Of a stretch of DNA of 64,000 nucleotides, positions 1 to 11,880 are shown piece by piece. Under the pieces are notes generated by a model. That model searched no databases. It worked only from the letters and a program-made list of their open reading frames with translations, and was not told where the DNA came from. Each line of letters starts with the position of its first letter. Positions within the stretch are counted from its first letter, which is position 1. The DNA is from Odobenus rosmarus divergens (lineage: Eukaryota; Chordata; Mammalia; Carnivora; Odobenidae), in the NCBI RefSeq assembly GCF_000321225.1, contig NW_004451665.1, forward strand, positions 81,922 to 145,921. Reading direction: 5' to 3'. The translations under genes and the position numbers were made by a program.

Positions 1-94
1 TCTCCCTCTCCCACTCCCCCTGCTTGTGTTCCTGCTCTCACTGTCTCTCTCTGTCAAATAAATAAATAAAATCTTTAAAAAAAAAAAAAAAAAA
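1..94 (+). mobile_element. SINEC tail, cut by the window edge
   Basis: It starts in the CT-rich linker (TCTCCCTCTCCCACTCCCCC) and runs through TCTGTCAAATAAATAAATAA to a long A tail. The tRNA-derived head lies left of base 1. Confidence 0.9.
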
Positions 95-143
95 GGAATA
101 AAGGGGAGAATTCTACCAAACAATTAAAGAAGAATTGACACCA

Positions 144-282
144 GGGCAACTGGGTGGCTCAGTTGGTTGGGCATCTGACTCTTGATTTCAGCTCAGATCG
201 CAATCTCTGTCATGAGTTCAAGCCCTGTGTTGGGCTCCACACTGGGCATGGAGCCTATTTAAAAAAAAAAAAAAAAAAAAAA
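144..282 (+). mobile_element. SINEC, older short form
   Basis: A tRNA-Lys-derived head (CTGGGTGGCTCAGTTGG, then GAGTTCAAGCCC) goes straight into an A tail without the CT-rich linker. Confidence 0.88.
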
Positions 283-1297
283 GCAATGAAGAATATTTTA
301 AAATACAGTAGTGTGGCTGACACTGGTCCATCTCCTCCCACCGGAGAAGTTGATTATGATTAGGATCGTCATATATATATATATATAAATATATTTTTTT
401 TATAGATGGCTGGTTTTCTGCAGGCCAAATCTTCTGAATTAGCAGTTCCAAATTTATGGGCCACCAATGCTTGGCGAAAGCCAGTCAATTACTGCGGTGG
501 GCTGTCAAACCCATCTGCCTGCTGGGCGTTACATGCAGACAGAAGAAATATCACGCTTCACACACAGACGTACAGCTATTTTTCAAGTGAACGACAGAGG
601 CTATTGCAATGAATGAAGTACACACTCATTCTGCAGTAGTACTAACCACAGAGTAATTTTTTGCTACTAGGTATTTTCTAAACCAAGCGATACTAAAAAT
701 ACTACTATCGTCCCAGTGTTCGTCCATGACTTTGATATTCAGAGACTTTCCTTGATGGGACTGCAAGCCCCCCAGGAGAATGGTGGTGACACACACAGAC
801 TCCCAGGCTCACAGGGTTCTGGTCCCCACCCCCATCCCTTGGGGCCAACTGGGGAAGATCTTGTGAACACCTGGCTGTCTGCACAAAGCTGAACCATGGG
901 TACGAAGCCCCTTGAGGCACCAAACTAGAACACAAGGTTTACGCTCTAGGTCTCCATATCTGATGCCGTTTCCAGCAGCCACGGTTTCTAATCAGCCCTC
1001 ACCACTCTGCCCTTTGCGCTGTGGTATTCCCAGTGTCTGGCCCCTTCTGAGGCAGCTGGTGTAATGCTGCTGTCATGGGCCAAACCCCCCAATAGCTCCC
1101 TGACCCCATAAAGTAAGGGGTGTATGGCTTGATCCTTGGGGTCCCTTCCAGCTCAGACATGCTATGACTTTATCAGGCAAAACTCTTCTGGAATGTAGCA
1201 GAATGTGGAAGCCAGCGCAGAGATCGTGACCTCCTAACCTTCCTTTCTGGTGTTCCCATCATCTGTTTACCAGACATCTCTCTTTGCAAAAGCCCCT

Positions 1298-1418
1298 GGG
1301 GTGCCTGGCTGGCTCAGCTGGTGGAGCATGCAACTCTTGATCTCAGGGTTGTGATCTCGGGGTTGTGAGTTCGACCCCACAAGGGCTGTGGAGATTACTT
1401 AAAAATAAAATCTTTAAA
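1298..1418 (+). mobile_element. SINEC, short form (cluster member 1)
   Basis: The head GGTGCCTGGCTGGCTCAG and GTGAGTTCGACCCC, followed by TAAAAATAAAATCTTTA. It is the first of six same-strand SINEs packed into 1.4 kb. Confidence 0.88.
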
Positions 1419-1429
1419 GGGGCGCTTGG

Positions 1430-1634
1430 GGGGCACCTGGGTGGCTCAGTCATTAAGCATCTGCTTTCGGCTCAGGTCATGATCCCAGAATCCTGGGATC
1501 AAGCCCCGCGTCGGGCTCCATGCTCGGCTGGAAGCCTGCTTCTCCCTCTCCCACTCCCCCTGCTTGTGTTCCCTCTCTCGCTATGTCTCTCTCTGTCAAA
1601 TAAATAAATAAAATCTTAAAAAAAAAAAAATAAA
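1430..1634 (+). mobile_element. SINEC, full-length (cluster member 2)
   Basis: The head GGCACCTGGGTGGCTCAG, the body CAGGTCATGATCCCAG, a CT-rich linker, and AAATAAATAAATAAAATC with an A tail. Confidence 0.92.
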
Positions 1635-1839
1635 GGGTACTTGGGTGGCTCAGTTGTTTAAGCATCTGCCTTCGGCTCAGGCCATGATCTCAGGATCCTG
1701 GGATCGGCCATGCAGTGGGCTCCCTGCTCAGTGGGGGGGTCTGCATCTCCCTTTCCGTCTGCCCCGGCCCCCCCCACAGGTGCTCGCTCTCTCTCAAATA
1801 TTTTTTAAAAAATAAAATAAAAAATAAAATCTTTAAAAC
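1635..1839 (+). mobile_element. SINEC, full-length, diverged (cluster member 3)
   Basis: The head GGTACTTGGGTGGCTCAG and body CAGGCCATGATCTCAGGATC, with a G-run in the middle and an A-rich tail that grades into a short CA repeat. Confidence 0.9.
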
Positions 1840-1853
1840 ACACACACAGACAT

Positions 1854-2037
1854 GAGGCACCTGGGTGGCTCAGTCAGTTAAGAGTCTGCCTTCGGCTCAG
1901 GTCATGATCCCAGGGTCCTGGGATCGAGCCCCACACTGTGCTCCCTGCTCAACAGAGAGCCTGCTTCTCCCTCTCCCTCTGCTGCTCCCCCTGTTTGTGC
2001 TCTCTCACTCTCTGTCAAATAAATAAAATCTTAAAAC
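1854..2037 (+). mobile_element. SINEC (cluster member 4)
   Basis: The head GGCACCTGGGTGGCTCAG, TCATGATCCCAGGGTCCTGG, a CT linker and AATAAATAAAATCTTAAAAC. Confidence 0.92.
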
Positions 2038-2319
2038 ACACGCACAATAAATGAATAAAAAGCAAGAGCCCCTGATCCAAGGTTCAGACCTTTTTCTCAT
2101 CCAGCCACTGGGAAAAGACCTTTTATCCAGGCAAGGGCAGGCTGTTCTCCTCTCAGTCCGTATGGCAGAGTCAGTCCCTGGATGAACCCGTACATACACT
2201 GAAACAAATTCATTTTCTGCCCCTCTCCCTGAGAAGACTAATTTGGTGTGACTTCATGTATATTTCACTTTTTTCTAAAGAACCATATACACCCCTTGTT
2301 TTAAAAATGGTCCTAAGTG

Positions 2320-2537
2320 GGGGCGCCTGGACGGTTCAGTTGGTTAAGTGTCCGCCTTTGGCTCAGGTCATTAACTTGGGGTCCTGGGATCAAGCCCCGC
2401 ACTGGGCTCCCTGCTCAGTGGGGAGCCTGCTTCTCCCTCTGTGCTCTCTCCCTCTCTCATTCTCTCTCAAACAAATGAAATCTTTAAAAAATAAATAAAT
2501 GAATGAATGAATGAATGAATGAATGGAATGAAACGGA
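2320..2537 (+). mobile_element. SINEC with (TGAA)n tail and target-site duplication (cluster member 5)
   Basis: The head is GGGGCGCCTGGACGGTTCAG. The tail expands into a TGAA repeat at about 2491-2525. A 13-bp duplication ATGGTCCTAAGTG flanks it at 2307-2319 and 2538-2550. Confidence 0.92.
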
Positions 2538-2550
2538 ATGGTCCTAAGTG

Positions 2551-2663
2551 AGGTGCCTGGCTGGTTCAGTTGGTAGCACATGCAACCCCTGATCTCAGGG
2601 TTATGAGTTCGAGCCCCATGTTTGGCATAGAGCTTTACTTTAGAAAAAAAAAAAAAAAAAAAA
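2551..2663 (+). mobile_element. SINEC, short form (cluster member 6), abutting the previous one
   Basis: The head AGGTGCCTGGCTGGTTCAG begins immediately after the right target duplication of member 5. Its A tail is followed by GACCCTAAG, which resembles the same target. Confidence 0.88.
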
Positions 2664-2794
2664 GACCCTAAGCATTACTCTGTTTGGGACTGGCAATAAT
2701 TCTGTTGGCAAATTCTATCTCCGGAGACTGCAGCCTGATGAAACCCATCTATCATGAAATCTAATAGTGTGAAATCTAATAGCGTTCAAGAGTC

Positions 2795-3260
2795 CCCTTA
2801 GGATAAAATCCAAAATCATTAACAAGGCCCATAAAGACCACACTTCCTTCCTCATCCTTGTCATGCCACCACCCTCCCCCACCCCCAACTGAGCTCTAGC
2901 TCCAAGGCCTGCCTTAGTTCTTTCCTACCACAGGGCCTTAGCACCTCCTGCAACCTCGGCTGTGATTAACTTTGTCTCTTCCTTCAGGTCACACTTAAAT
3001 GACCACTTTCAGAGAGGCCTTCCCTGACCTCCAATCTAAGGTAGATCCCCACCTTCCTTTTAACACACTGTCCTTCTTCCTCATGACACTTGTCACATTA
3101 GGTTTATAAATCTATTTTGTGGGTTTATTTATTTAATGTCTGAGGGCCCACTAAACAGTAAGGTGTGGGAAGGCAGGATTTTGTCTGCCCTTTGCACTGT
3201 GGTATCCCCAGTGCCTGGCATATAATAGGTGCTCAATAAATATCTGTCCAATGAATGACT
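2795..3260 (+). mobile_element. L2 LINE 3' part, plus strand
   Basis: TAAAATCCAAAATCATTAAC, CCTTCAGGTCACACTTAAAT, GAGGCCTTCCCTGACC and the end AGTGCCTGGCATATAATAGG with TGCTCAATAAATA form the L2 3' end in order. Confidence 0.85.
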
Positions 3261-3837
3261 GAATCTAAAATATCTAGCATTGTGAAATATAAAATCATGC
3301 TGCTTCATTATACCTGTTCAGAAATGACGATTTCAAAAGGAATCAAATAATCATTTCCCTCAACATCACTATTCTGGAACGTGACCACCCACAAAACTAA
3401 AATGATGGGACAAGGGTGGAGTGGGGAGGGAAAAGCTTGAGAAAATAGAAACAGAAGTTTCTTCTCCTTTCATAGGCTCAGCTGCTAAGAACTCTGGAAC
3501 TTCCAGCATTGGTTCAAACTGTCTTGTGCGAGAGGCATTTCTGTTAAGTACATCCCGGCATGTCCTGGACAAGCCAGAACCAGCCTTAAGAGTCCCAAGC
3601 GTGAGTAACCGAGGCCTGGCCATCCCATTTTTTTGGTCTGATTTTTCTTTTCTTTTCTTTTTTTTTTAAGCCAAACGTATGGGAAGCCAAAGGAAATCTC
3701 AGAAAGTTACAAGACAATATGATCAGCTGGGACTCGGATGGAATCTCACAGAAACAGATTAAATTCACATTCTCTGAGCCATCTACTTTTGGATAAAAAA
3801 ATGGGATTTAAACAATACTAAAGCCCTTTCCCACACA

Positions 3838-3965
3838 ATCTCCCATTTGACGTCACAGATGAGGAAATTCAGATTCAGCAAAGCAGTGACTGATTCAAGG
3901 TCTCACAGCTAAAGGCTTGAGCCTGAACTTGAAACCATACCCCCTCATTCCAAATCCCATCCCCT
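3838..3965 (-). mobile_element. MIR fragment
   Basis: ACAGATGAGGAAATTCAGAT and AAGGTCTCACAGCTAA are reverse-complement MIR core motifs. Confidence 0.75.
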
Positions 3966-4339
3966 TTCTGTTACCAAGAGGCCTCAAGCAGACGCTCCCA
4001 ACCTAACTGCCAGAGCCAAAGAGAAATCCAGATCTAAGGCGACTCCTCTGCCTTCCGGCAGTGGCCTTCTGCACACGGAACTCTTGTCACCACCCCTGCC
4101 ACAGGCTGGGTGTGTCATTCCCCGCCCGCCCCACCCCACCCCCAGGACAATCATCTCAACGGCTCTGTACCGGGCAAGGCCCTGTAACTCCACCTTGTTA
4201 AAATACCCAAATCAGAACATGGCCCTGGAAGGGGCCTCAGGGCCCTGGTTCTCCAACACTGGTTCGTCTCCAACCTCAACAGGGGCACCAGTCCTCACGA
4301 CACACTCACTGTTCTTCACAATCATAACCGTAATCACAG

Positions 4340-4530
4340 CCGTCAGTTACTAAGCACTTCTTACATGCCGGGTACAGTTTTAAGTATCTGGCGAGGCTCC
4401 CCGGACCCGTCCTCATGCAGTGCTAGCGATGATCTGCATCGTTGCAGAGGAGGGAGTGAAGAACAGGAGTCAGAGCCGTTTGCGGGCGGCTACACAGCTG
4501 GTGGGCTCTGGAGCCTGGATTGTACTTTGA
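4340..4530 (-). mobile_element. MIR
   Basis: TACTAAGCACTTCTTACATG at the left and the CTACACAGCTGGTGGGCTCT core at the right. Confidence 0.7.
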
Positions 4531-5194
4531 CAAACAAAGCCACACTTAACCCAGTGTCCCACACTGTCTATTCTAATTTCCTCCCGATCATCAAATTCCA
4601 TTGGAACCAGCTCATAATGGAGTCAGCTTCAATGTCTAAAAAAGAAATCCCGTACGCTCCTCCAGAGAAACAGATCCATGAGCTCAATGGACATCCTCCA
4701 AAACCCACTTCCAGCTTTCTTCCCCAGAGACCATATAACACAATTCTTGCTGCATGAGAACCAATGGGGTTACAGGCACAACGACTTCCACTGATGAACA
4801 ACCTGCCGTTTCCCGCAGAATTCACTTCCGTCTCTCTCGCCCTCCAGCCCTCCCAAGGCACACACTTTGCTCAGAGGCCAACCCGTACAACCACCTGATA
4901 CTGCAAGGTCCTAATGCATCTTTACAGCCTTCCGGCCAGACTCCTGAGAACACAAGAAGGTTTTTGAGGAGTTTAATTTCACTTCTAAACAGTGCAGAAT
5001 AGGACTATGATGTAGCTCTCCCACTTTCTTCAATTTACGGCTAAATAACTAAATATATGGCTGTTAGAACTGAAGGTACTGCCCACCCGCTGGCTTCTCT
5101 GTGGTAATGGCAGGTTTCTATTTTCTCCCTTCTCTGTTTCCATTTTCTCTTTCTCCTTCATTCATTCATCAGTCATTCCTTAAGTACATCCTGA

Positions 5195-5395
5195 AAGAGT
5201 GTAGCGTGTTAAGATGTAGCTTCTGAAGTCAGACGGCCAGGGTTCGAGTCCTGTCTCTGCCACCATGAGCTAAGTGTCCTTGGGCAGGATATGCCCCCTC
5301 TTCTCATCTAGGACACAGGGGGATATCAGTCCTGACATCGGACAGCTGTTACGAGGATTACATAAAATGATTCAGGCAGAGCACACTGTCAAGCT
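5195..5395 (+). mobile_element. MIR, near full-length
   Basis: GAAGTCAGACGGCCAGGGTT, AGTGTCCTTGGGCAGG and GTTACGAGGATTACATAAAA follow MIR order. Confidence 0.8.
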
Positions 5396-5424
5396 CCAGA
5401 AATACGAGCTACTGTTTCTAAGAT

Positions 5425-5740
5425 TCTGGGAACCACATAAGGCACTGGGATACAGGTCTGAAAAGAATGGTGCCTACCATCAAGGTGCTCACAATCTCCT
5501 GGGGGAGACAGGCATGTACCATAGCTGGTGAGTGCTGGGCTACCCAGGAAGCAAGAGGCCATGAGAGCCTAAAGATGGAATCAGGGAAGACTCCCAAGAG
5601 GAGGTGTTGCTTAATACTGTGTAAAGGTGCCACAGGAGGCGGGAAAGAGTGCGCCAAGTTACAGGAACGGCATGTGGGTGGGCGTGGGCGAAGCACAGCA
5701 AGTGTAAGGAGAGAACGGGGTTGAGGCTGGAGGTTTCACA
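5425..5740 (+). repeat. Ancient dispersed repeat R, copy 1
   Basis: AAGGTGCTCACAATCTCCTG, then a GGAAGACTCCCAAGAGGAGG block. It shares its order of motifs with the copies near 14.3, 22.2, 24.1, 30.4 and 49.9 kb. I recognise the pattern as a common mammalian repeat but cannot name the family. Confidence 0.5.
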
Positions 5741-6604
5741 CAGACCCGAAGACTGGGTAAGAACCCTGTTGTTCTCTAAAAAGATTGTACTTTGACAAAG
5801 GAAAACTTGCCAATATTTACATATTGGTAAATTTCACACAAACGCCTACATCCTCAGCTTCTTGTGAAAAACCTGGCAATTCTGGACCTAAGCAATCGGC
5901 ACCGGCTGAGGAGCCTCTGCCCTCTTAGATGAGATAAGGCATCGGCTCTCTCTTCATTTAGCACAGCCCCCACCTCGCCTGATTGCCCCAGACACAGGAA
6001 CGTTGCTGTACCAGATGCCATCGATCATCAGAAAATTCGTAGCTCAATGTAGTGTGCAATTACAGAAACCTCCAACCACTCCTGCAGCTATTAATTTTCT
6101 GACTACCTCACCCTCAAGCCAAAACTCACTTGTGTTGCCTCCTGACCCCTTCACGCCAATGTGTCTGGCTTAGTTTGAAAGTTATGTAAAGCAAAATTAA
6201 AAGTAGAAATGTTTTATGACTAGGATCATGAGACACCCTGGTTTGCCCAGGACACTCACCTATTTTCCCAGGTTCATTAGGAAAAGCACCCCATTTCACT
6301 TTTACCAGTGTTCCAGTCTGGATGATAAACTGAATTATCGTCCTTTTGACAAAGAAGGGATCTTCACCAAATATTTGTCAATTAGTTTAAACAGTTTTGA
6401 GGCAGAGCCTTTTTTCCCTAAGGGGAAAACTGCCTCTACTCAGAAGGTTCTGTTACCTGTGGACAGGAATATAGGGCAATTTCCTGAATGTCCAGAGAAC
6501 ACTGTTACCCTTGCCCCTTGATCTACACTTCAGGCCAGAAATGGACCCAGCTCACCGTTAACTCAGAAGAACTCTGGTATTTGCAAGGATGAGGCAACTG
6601 TTCC

Positions 6605-6775
6605 CAAGCAGGTCAGTCATCAGATCCCCTGAGGTTTTTAAAAATATAAATAGATCTCCACACCCCACCTCAGATCTGCTGAAGAGGTTTGACACAGATT
6701 CCAGGAATCTATATATTTCGTAAAGCTTCCCAGAAAACGCTGATGCTCACCAGGTTTGGAAACTACAAGAGGGAT
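6605..6775. mobile_element. Decayed MER5-like DNA transposon fragment
   Basis: The motifs TCAGATCCCCTGAGG, CCACCTCAGATCTGCTGA and GCTGATGCTCACCAGG resemble the MER5 interior. The termini are eroded and the call is tentative. Confidence 0.4.
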
Positions 6776-6978
6776 GCTGACTACCCCTTCCCCTGAAGCT
6801 TTCTCCCTGAATGAAGTTATAAGGTAAACAAAAATACTTAGACTCTAAAATCTTAGCTCCTCCAGAAACAACCTCAAGGGCTTACATTTCTATTAAGAGA
6901 TGTAGAAGGCCCTTGAAAGAAACATCCATTAGAATAGTATTTCTCTATCTCTTACCAAAACAGTAAAAAAAAAAAAAA

Positions 6979-7026
6979 GCGTGTGTGTGTGTATGTGTGT
7001 ATATATATATATATATACACACATAC
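6979..7026. repeat. GT/AT/CA microsatellite
   Basis: GTGTGTGTGTGTATGTGTG passes into a TA run and then ACACACATACAT. The block is nearly self-complementary. Confidence 0.95.
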
Positions 7027-8000
7027 ATCCCCTATCATGTTGATCAACATCCTTGAAGGTGATATGCAAACTGCATACTGTAAAAGTAATTTCATTCCAG
7101 ATGCTAAATCACTCAACATGGTTGCTATTTTGCCTTGGCCAGAGAACCCTTACAACTCAATGTGGTGTGCCATTACAGAAACCACCTGATTTAAAGGTCC
7201 TGGCACATCTCTTTCCTTTACTATGTTCCAATTTCTAAAAAATCTTATTATGTGTGTTTTTGTGTTGAACTATTGTAAATACATGTTGTAAATCCCCTTA
7301 AATTCTTCTTACAAGTATGATATGGCATAAATAATGATCTAATTCAGCATTTATATAAAACAAGACTGGTATAAGGTAAGTTGAAATTCAAGTTCAATCT
7401 CAATGCCATGTGTCTTTAGGGTCAACCTTGATTGATTTAATGGCCATATCAAAGTAGAACATAAATTTCAAAGATTCTGAGTTGGGCAACGGAGCAGCAT
7501 CCAACCCTGCAATATGCCATTTAGATGTGGAATTTTTATCTCTCGAGCCAGACTTTTGGCTCAATTTGGTTTTTAGAGCTACAGTATAACCACAGAAATT
7601 GTATGGGCTTATACAGGTTTGCCTGAAAATCCCCAAGAATGTTTCAAAATGCTCTTGGTTACTCTATAACCATTTAACCAACAAAACAAAGTAATACAGT
7701 AGGGTTCAGGAGCTTGTAGATGAGCTGTGCCTAAATCCAGCCTTGCTTCCCACTCAGTGTCAAAGGAAGCTACTCATACTAAGGAACGGCAGTCGAAGTG
7801 ACTGCTCTCCTAGTCTGAAAGACCACACATCATTTCTTAGGGAGGAATATAATTAAAAATGACTTAAAGAAAATAGAATACACTATAGACAAAAAAAAAG
7901 TTACCTTCCATTTTCAAAAAAAAAAAAAAATAGAATACACTAATTTGTCAAGAAATCACCAAATCTCTCAAACAAGCCCTTATGGACCCCATGTGTGTTT

Positions 8001-8129
8001 TTTTGGTTTTTTTTTTTAAGATTTTTAAGTAATCTCTACACCCAACATGGGACTCGAACTCACAACCCCGAGATCAAGAGTCGCATGCTCTTGTGACTGA
8101 GCCAGCTGGGTACAAACCCCGCCCCCCTG
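8001..8129 (-). mobile_element. SINEC, short form, minus strand
   Basis: A T-rich head, then AAGTAATCTCTACACCCAAC and GTGACTGAGCCAGCTGGG, the reverse complement of the SINE head. CCATGTGTGTTTT and CCATGTGTTTTTA flank it. Confidence 0.85.
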
Positions 8130-8179
8130 CCATGTGTTTTTAAATCACTTCTGTAATTACCACCCATAACCCAAAGCCT

Positions 8180-8365
8180 AACCATTGACTAAACACATAA
8201 CCTTGGGCAAGTTGCTCCCTACACCTCAGTTTCCTCATTTATCAAATGAAATTTATAATAGCATCAACCTCCTTAGGTTGTCGGGAGGAGTAAGTGACAT
8301 CATAGGTGTCAAGAATTTAGAACAGTGTCTGGCATGTAATAAGCACTCAACGCACAGCAGATCAC
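8180..8365 (+). mobile_element. MIR
   Basis: AACCTTGGGCAAGTTGCTCC, CTCAGTTTCCTCATTTATCA and AACAGTGTCTGGCATGTAAT. Confidence 0.85.
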
Positions 8366-8394
8366 CACCGGTATTTTTCTAATAGTTCCACGGC

Positions 8395-8530
8395 AGCCTG
8401 ATGCCTTCTAGGTGTTAGCCATAGCGCTAGGCTGTCTCTGTACATCCTCTTAATCCTCACCACAGCCTCTGAAGACAAGTACTATTATCCCTACCCTACC
8501 AGTGAGGGCGCTGACACAGAGCTAAAGAAT
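8395..8530 (-). mobile_element. MIR fragment
   Basis: CTTCTAGGTGTTAGCCATAG, CTCTTAATCCTCACCACAGC and AGTGAGGGCGCTGACACAGA. It lies just left of the young SINE at 8541. Confidence 0.65.
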
Positions 8531-8540
8531 GGACAAGACA

Positions 8541-8749
8541 GGGGCGCCTGGGTGGCTCAGTCGTTAAGCGGCTGCCTTCGGCTCAGGTCATGATCCCAGG
8601 GTCCTGGGATCGAGCCCCGCATCAGGCTCCCTGCTCAATGGGAAGCCTGCTTCTCCCTCTCCCACTCCCCTCCCCCTGCTTGTGTTCCCTCTCTTGCTGT
8701 GTCTCTCTCTGTCAAATAAATAAATAAAATCTTTAAAAAAAAAAAAAAA
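8541..8749 (+). mobile_element. SINEC, full-length, young, with target-site duplication
   Basis: Near-consensus GGGGCGCCTGGGTGGCTCAG and GGTCCTGGGATCGAGCCCCG, ending in a long A tail. AAAGAATGGACAAGACA (8524-8540) and AAAGAATGGACAGGACA (8747-8763) flank it. Confidence 0.95.
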
Positions 8750-8839
8750 GAATGGACAGGACAGAGTCTGATTCTGAGACTGCATCTCCCCAGGACTTCA
8801 AGATGTCTTTAACTCTTTATCTGCTGCAGTAAAAATAAG

Positions 8840-9065
8840 GCAGGAAGTACAAAACAATGACGTCCACGTGACATGTAAGTTACTATGATATGGTACTTTG
8901 ATATTAAAAACGTTACATGAGTGGGGAAAAAAGTCTGAAAAGTTTTGCAGCAAACTGTTGGCAGTGTTTACCTCTGGGAAGGAGGACTGGGGAAGCTCTT
9001 ACTTTACCATAAACATGTGGTATGCCTTCCACATTTTTATGCTGATTTTTTTGTAACAAGCATGA
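8840..9065 (+). mobile_element. L1M 3' end fragment, plus strand
   Basis: GTTTACCTCTGGGAAGGAGG and the AT-rich end are typical of old mammalian L1 3' ends. It abuts an opposite-strand L1 fragment. Confidence 0.55.
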
Positions 9066-9069
9066 AGGT

Positions 9070-9620
9070 TTTTATGGAAACTTTTAATTGAAGTATAACA
9101 GGCATACAGAAGAGTGCACAAATCATAAAGATGCAGCCGGACAGATTCGCACGCAGGGAGAACACCCGGGAACCCAGCACTAGATCAAGAAACACAACCG
9201 AACTTCCAAAGGCCCTTCCTGTCTCCTTCCCTTCACTAACCTCTGACCCTGACTTCTAACACATGGGTTAATATCGCCTGATTAATTTTATGTAACTGGA
9301 ATCACATAGTATTTACCCTTTTATATCTGGCTTCTCTCTCGACACAGCATGTGTCTGTCTCATTCATGTCATTGTGCATAGTTGCAATTCCTGTTGGTGT
9401 CTTAAATCCCATAACTACACTACCATTTATTTATCCACTCTACTGTTGTTGGACACGGAAATTGAGTTTGGGGCTACTGTGAATAATGCTGCTTTGGCAA
9501 CTCTTGACATGTCTTTTGGTGCCCATATGGACACATTTCTATGGAGTACTTAACTAGCAGAATTGTTGGTCATACGCTATGGGTATGTTCAGCTTTAGAA
9601 GCGTATATTTTATAATCTGT
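9070..9620 (-). mobile_element. L1M 3' region fragment, minus strand
   Basis: AATTGAAGTATAACAGGCAT, CACTAGATCAAGAAACACAA and TTTGGGGCTACTGTGAATAA are reverse-complement hallmarks of mammalian L1M 3' sequence. Confidence 0.7.
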
Positions 9621-10674
9621 TTTAAAAAGAAATGGACATAAATCATTGCGGCACCATCTGAATCTGATCCATCTGTAAGCCTTTCAGACATCTTTACCTT
9701 CCATAGCTCATACCTGTGTCCTTGGTGTTTCATGTGATCTATGAGTAGTCATATGTATAAAAGTTGGATCCTGAGTCCTTGGTCAAGAACCGCGCTCCTT
9801 CAAGACCACAGTGTTATTCAGGAAATCATTTTTAATGTTTACGGCATTTACCAAGAAGGCGGTGTACCACATCCATGAAAGTACACTGCAGGCCTGTTAC
9901 GGATGAGCATTCCAGTTCACCCACGATAAGGCTAACAGCAAAGTCAACAATCACACAGGGTGCTAAGTGCCATACAAAAACTACTTTCTTTTCCCTTCGG
10001 CTTTCATGGGTACATTTCATTTTGGCCTTGGCTTGGCTGCCACTTTCCAGGCCCATCACCGGCTGGGCAAGTTGGATCTGTCTATCCCTAGTCATCTTCA
10101 TTTGACCCCAAAATTGCCCCCAAATCCCTTCTGACCCAAACCGGCAGGCTTCTCTCTAATCCTTCAAATCCTCTGCGCTTCTGTTCTCCACTGTCCATGG
10201 GGGCATGGAATCCCACAGCTGGACCGTCAATTCTCGCCGGTGGGGCCACGGCTTCTGGCTTTGCAGGGGAGTGGGGAAGGGAGGCGCTGCTCCCTGGGAT
10301 GCTCTGAGCTCCAGGAGCACTCGGGCGGAGGCCACAGGGCGACTGGAAGGCCCCCACAGCCAACCCTCAGGGGCACAGCAGGCTCTGGGGCAAGGAGCCC
10401 AAGAGGGTCCCCGTACCATTAGCACTTCTCGGAGCTGAGCTGTGTGCCACGATTACCACCAATGAAATACGGACAGTCAGGGATTATCAAGAGGCAGAAG
10501 TGAGTGGTTAAAGCTGGCCTGGGGTCTAGTCTGTCTCACTTCGAAGCAGCTCGGCAATTTACTGAGTGTCCTGTGTGTCTGTGTCACAGGTTGTGGGGAG
10601 CACAGAAGATAACGCAAGTGCGCCTGTAGCCCAGAGTGAGCATTCAAGAAATGTTAGCTGCTATTAAAGTGGTT

Positions 10675-10920
10675 ACTGTGAAAGAGAGATTAAGGCCATG
10701 GGCTTTGAAGCCAGACCAGTCAGCCGAATTCCAGCTCCATCACTTACTACTGTATGAAGCAGGCCAAGTACTGAACACTTCCATCCCTCAGCTTCCTCAA
10801 CTGCAAAATGGGTGTCTTAATTAGATCTGCTTCACGAGATACGTGTAAGGGTTACTGAGGGAATATATTAAGCACATAGAACAGTGCCTGGCATAACAAA
10901 AATGTCCTATATACATTTTA
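10675..10920 (+). mobile_element. MIR, near full-length
   Basis: CATGGGCTTTGAAGCCAGAC, CTCAGCTTCCTCAACTGCAA and ACAGTGCCTGGCATAACA. Confidence 0.85.
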
Positions 10921-11214
10921 ACTATGGTCATTATCACAAGCTGGTCAAATAAGTATTTCTTGCACAATCTTTCAAGTGTAAACTGAGGCTCCTGTGATTA
11001 ATACAAGAGTCATCTTGACACAGATATTCACAGATGAATAACAACACAAATTCATCTGAAAACATTTCTGAATTCCTAATACATTTTCTTAATCAACTCA
11101 TAGTTGAAGGTACAACCAATGCCTTTATGCCTAATGTTGGAACACTTTTTAACAACAAAGAGTAGGCCCTCATATCAAAGGGTACAAAACCAGTGGCTCT
11201 GCTTGTTTATTATT

Positions 11215-11330
11215 TTATCTTTACAGAGAAGCGGCCCCTAAAGAAGGTGTGCAACTTGCCCAGGGTCCCCCAGGGTGGTGCTTGGGACTGCAGTGGAGCT
11301 CAGCTTGAGTACCTGCCCTGGACCTCTTAC
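11215..11330 (-). mobile_element. MIR fragment
   Basis: GTGCAACTTGCCCAGGGTCC with decayed flanks. Confidence 0.5.
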
Positions 11331-11880
11331 CAGGCACCATACAGATGTTCTGGCACTTTCCCCAGGCTTTCCTCTGACACACACAGAAGTCAAATCATCC
11401 TTTAAAAATTAATTTTCTGTCCTAGCCACTTTTGCTCATTTTTAACTAATTTCTACCCTTTCCTTTACAAGGAAGTAGTTCAGACAATGAAAAACTGTAA
11501 ATTCAAACAAATTACCTAACCTATGGGCAACCAGAGCTTCCCCTCTGTAAAACGCAAAGAATACGGGCTTTCCTCTCCGGAGAGCAAGGGGGTGGGAGCA
11601 CGGCTTCGAAGCCAGTCCCAGCACAAGAGCGACTGTTCGCTGCTTTTCCAAGTCCTGATCAGCTGAGAAGAGTGTCACCTCAGCGGTGAGGTGATAATCT
11701 GCTCTTGGTCATCTGCCTTGCTACAATCCCCTAAAAGCCATTCTTCTCCCCTCTCCTCCTCAAAGACAAACGCTGGCATCCAGGAGGCTGAGTAAGGGAA
11801 GGGTATTTGATCAGAAGGTCCCAACACAGCTTGGTGGATTTCATACCAGCAGGCTCAAGCATTCACTTAAGTGCTATTCC

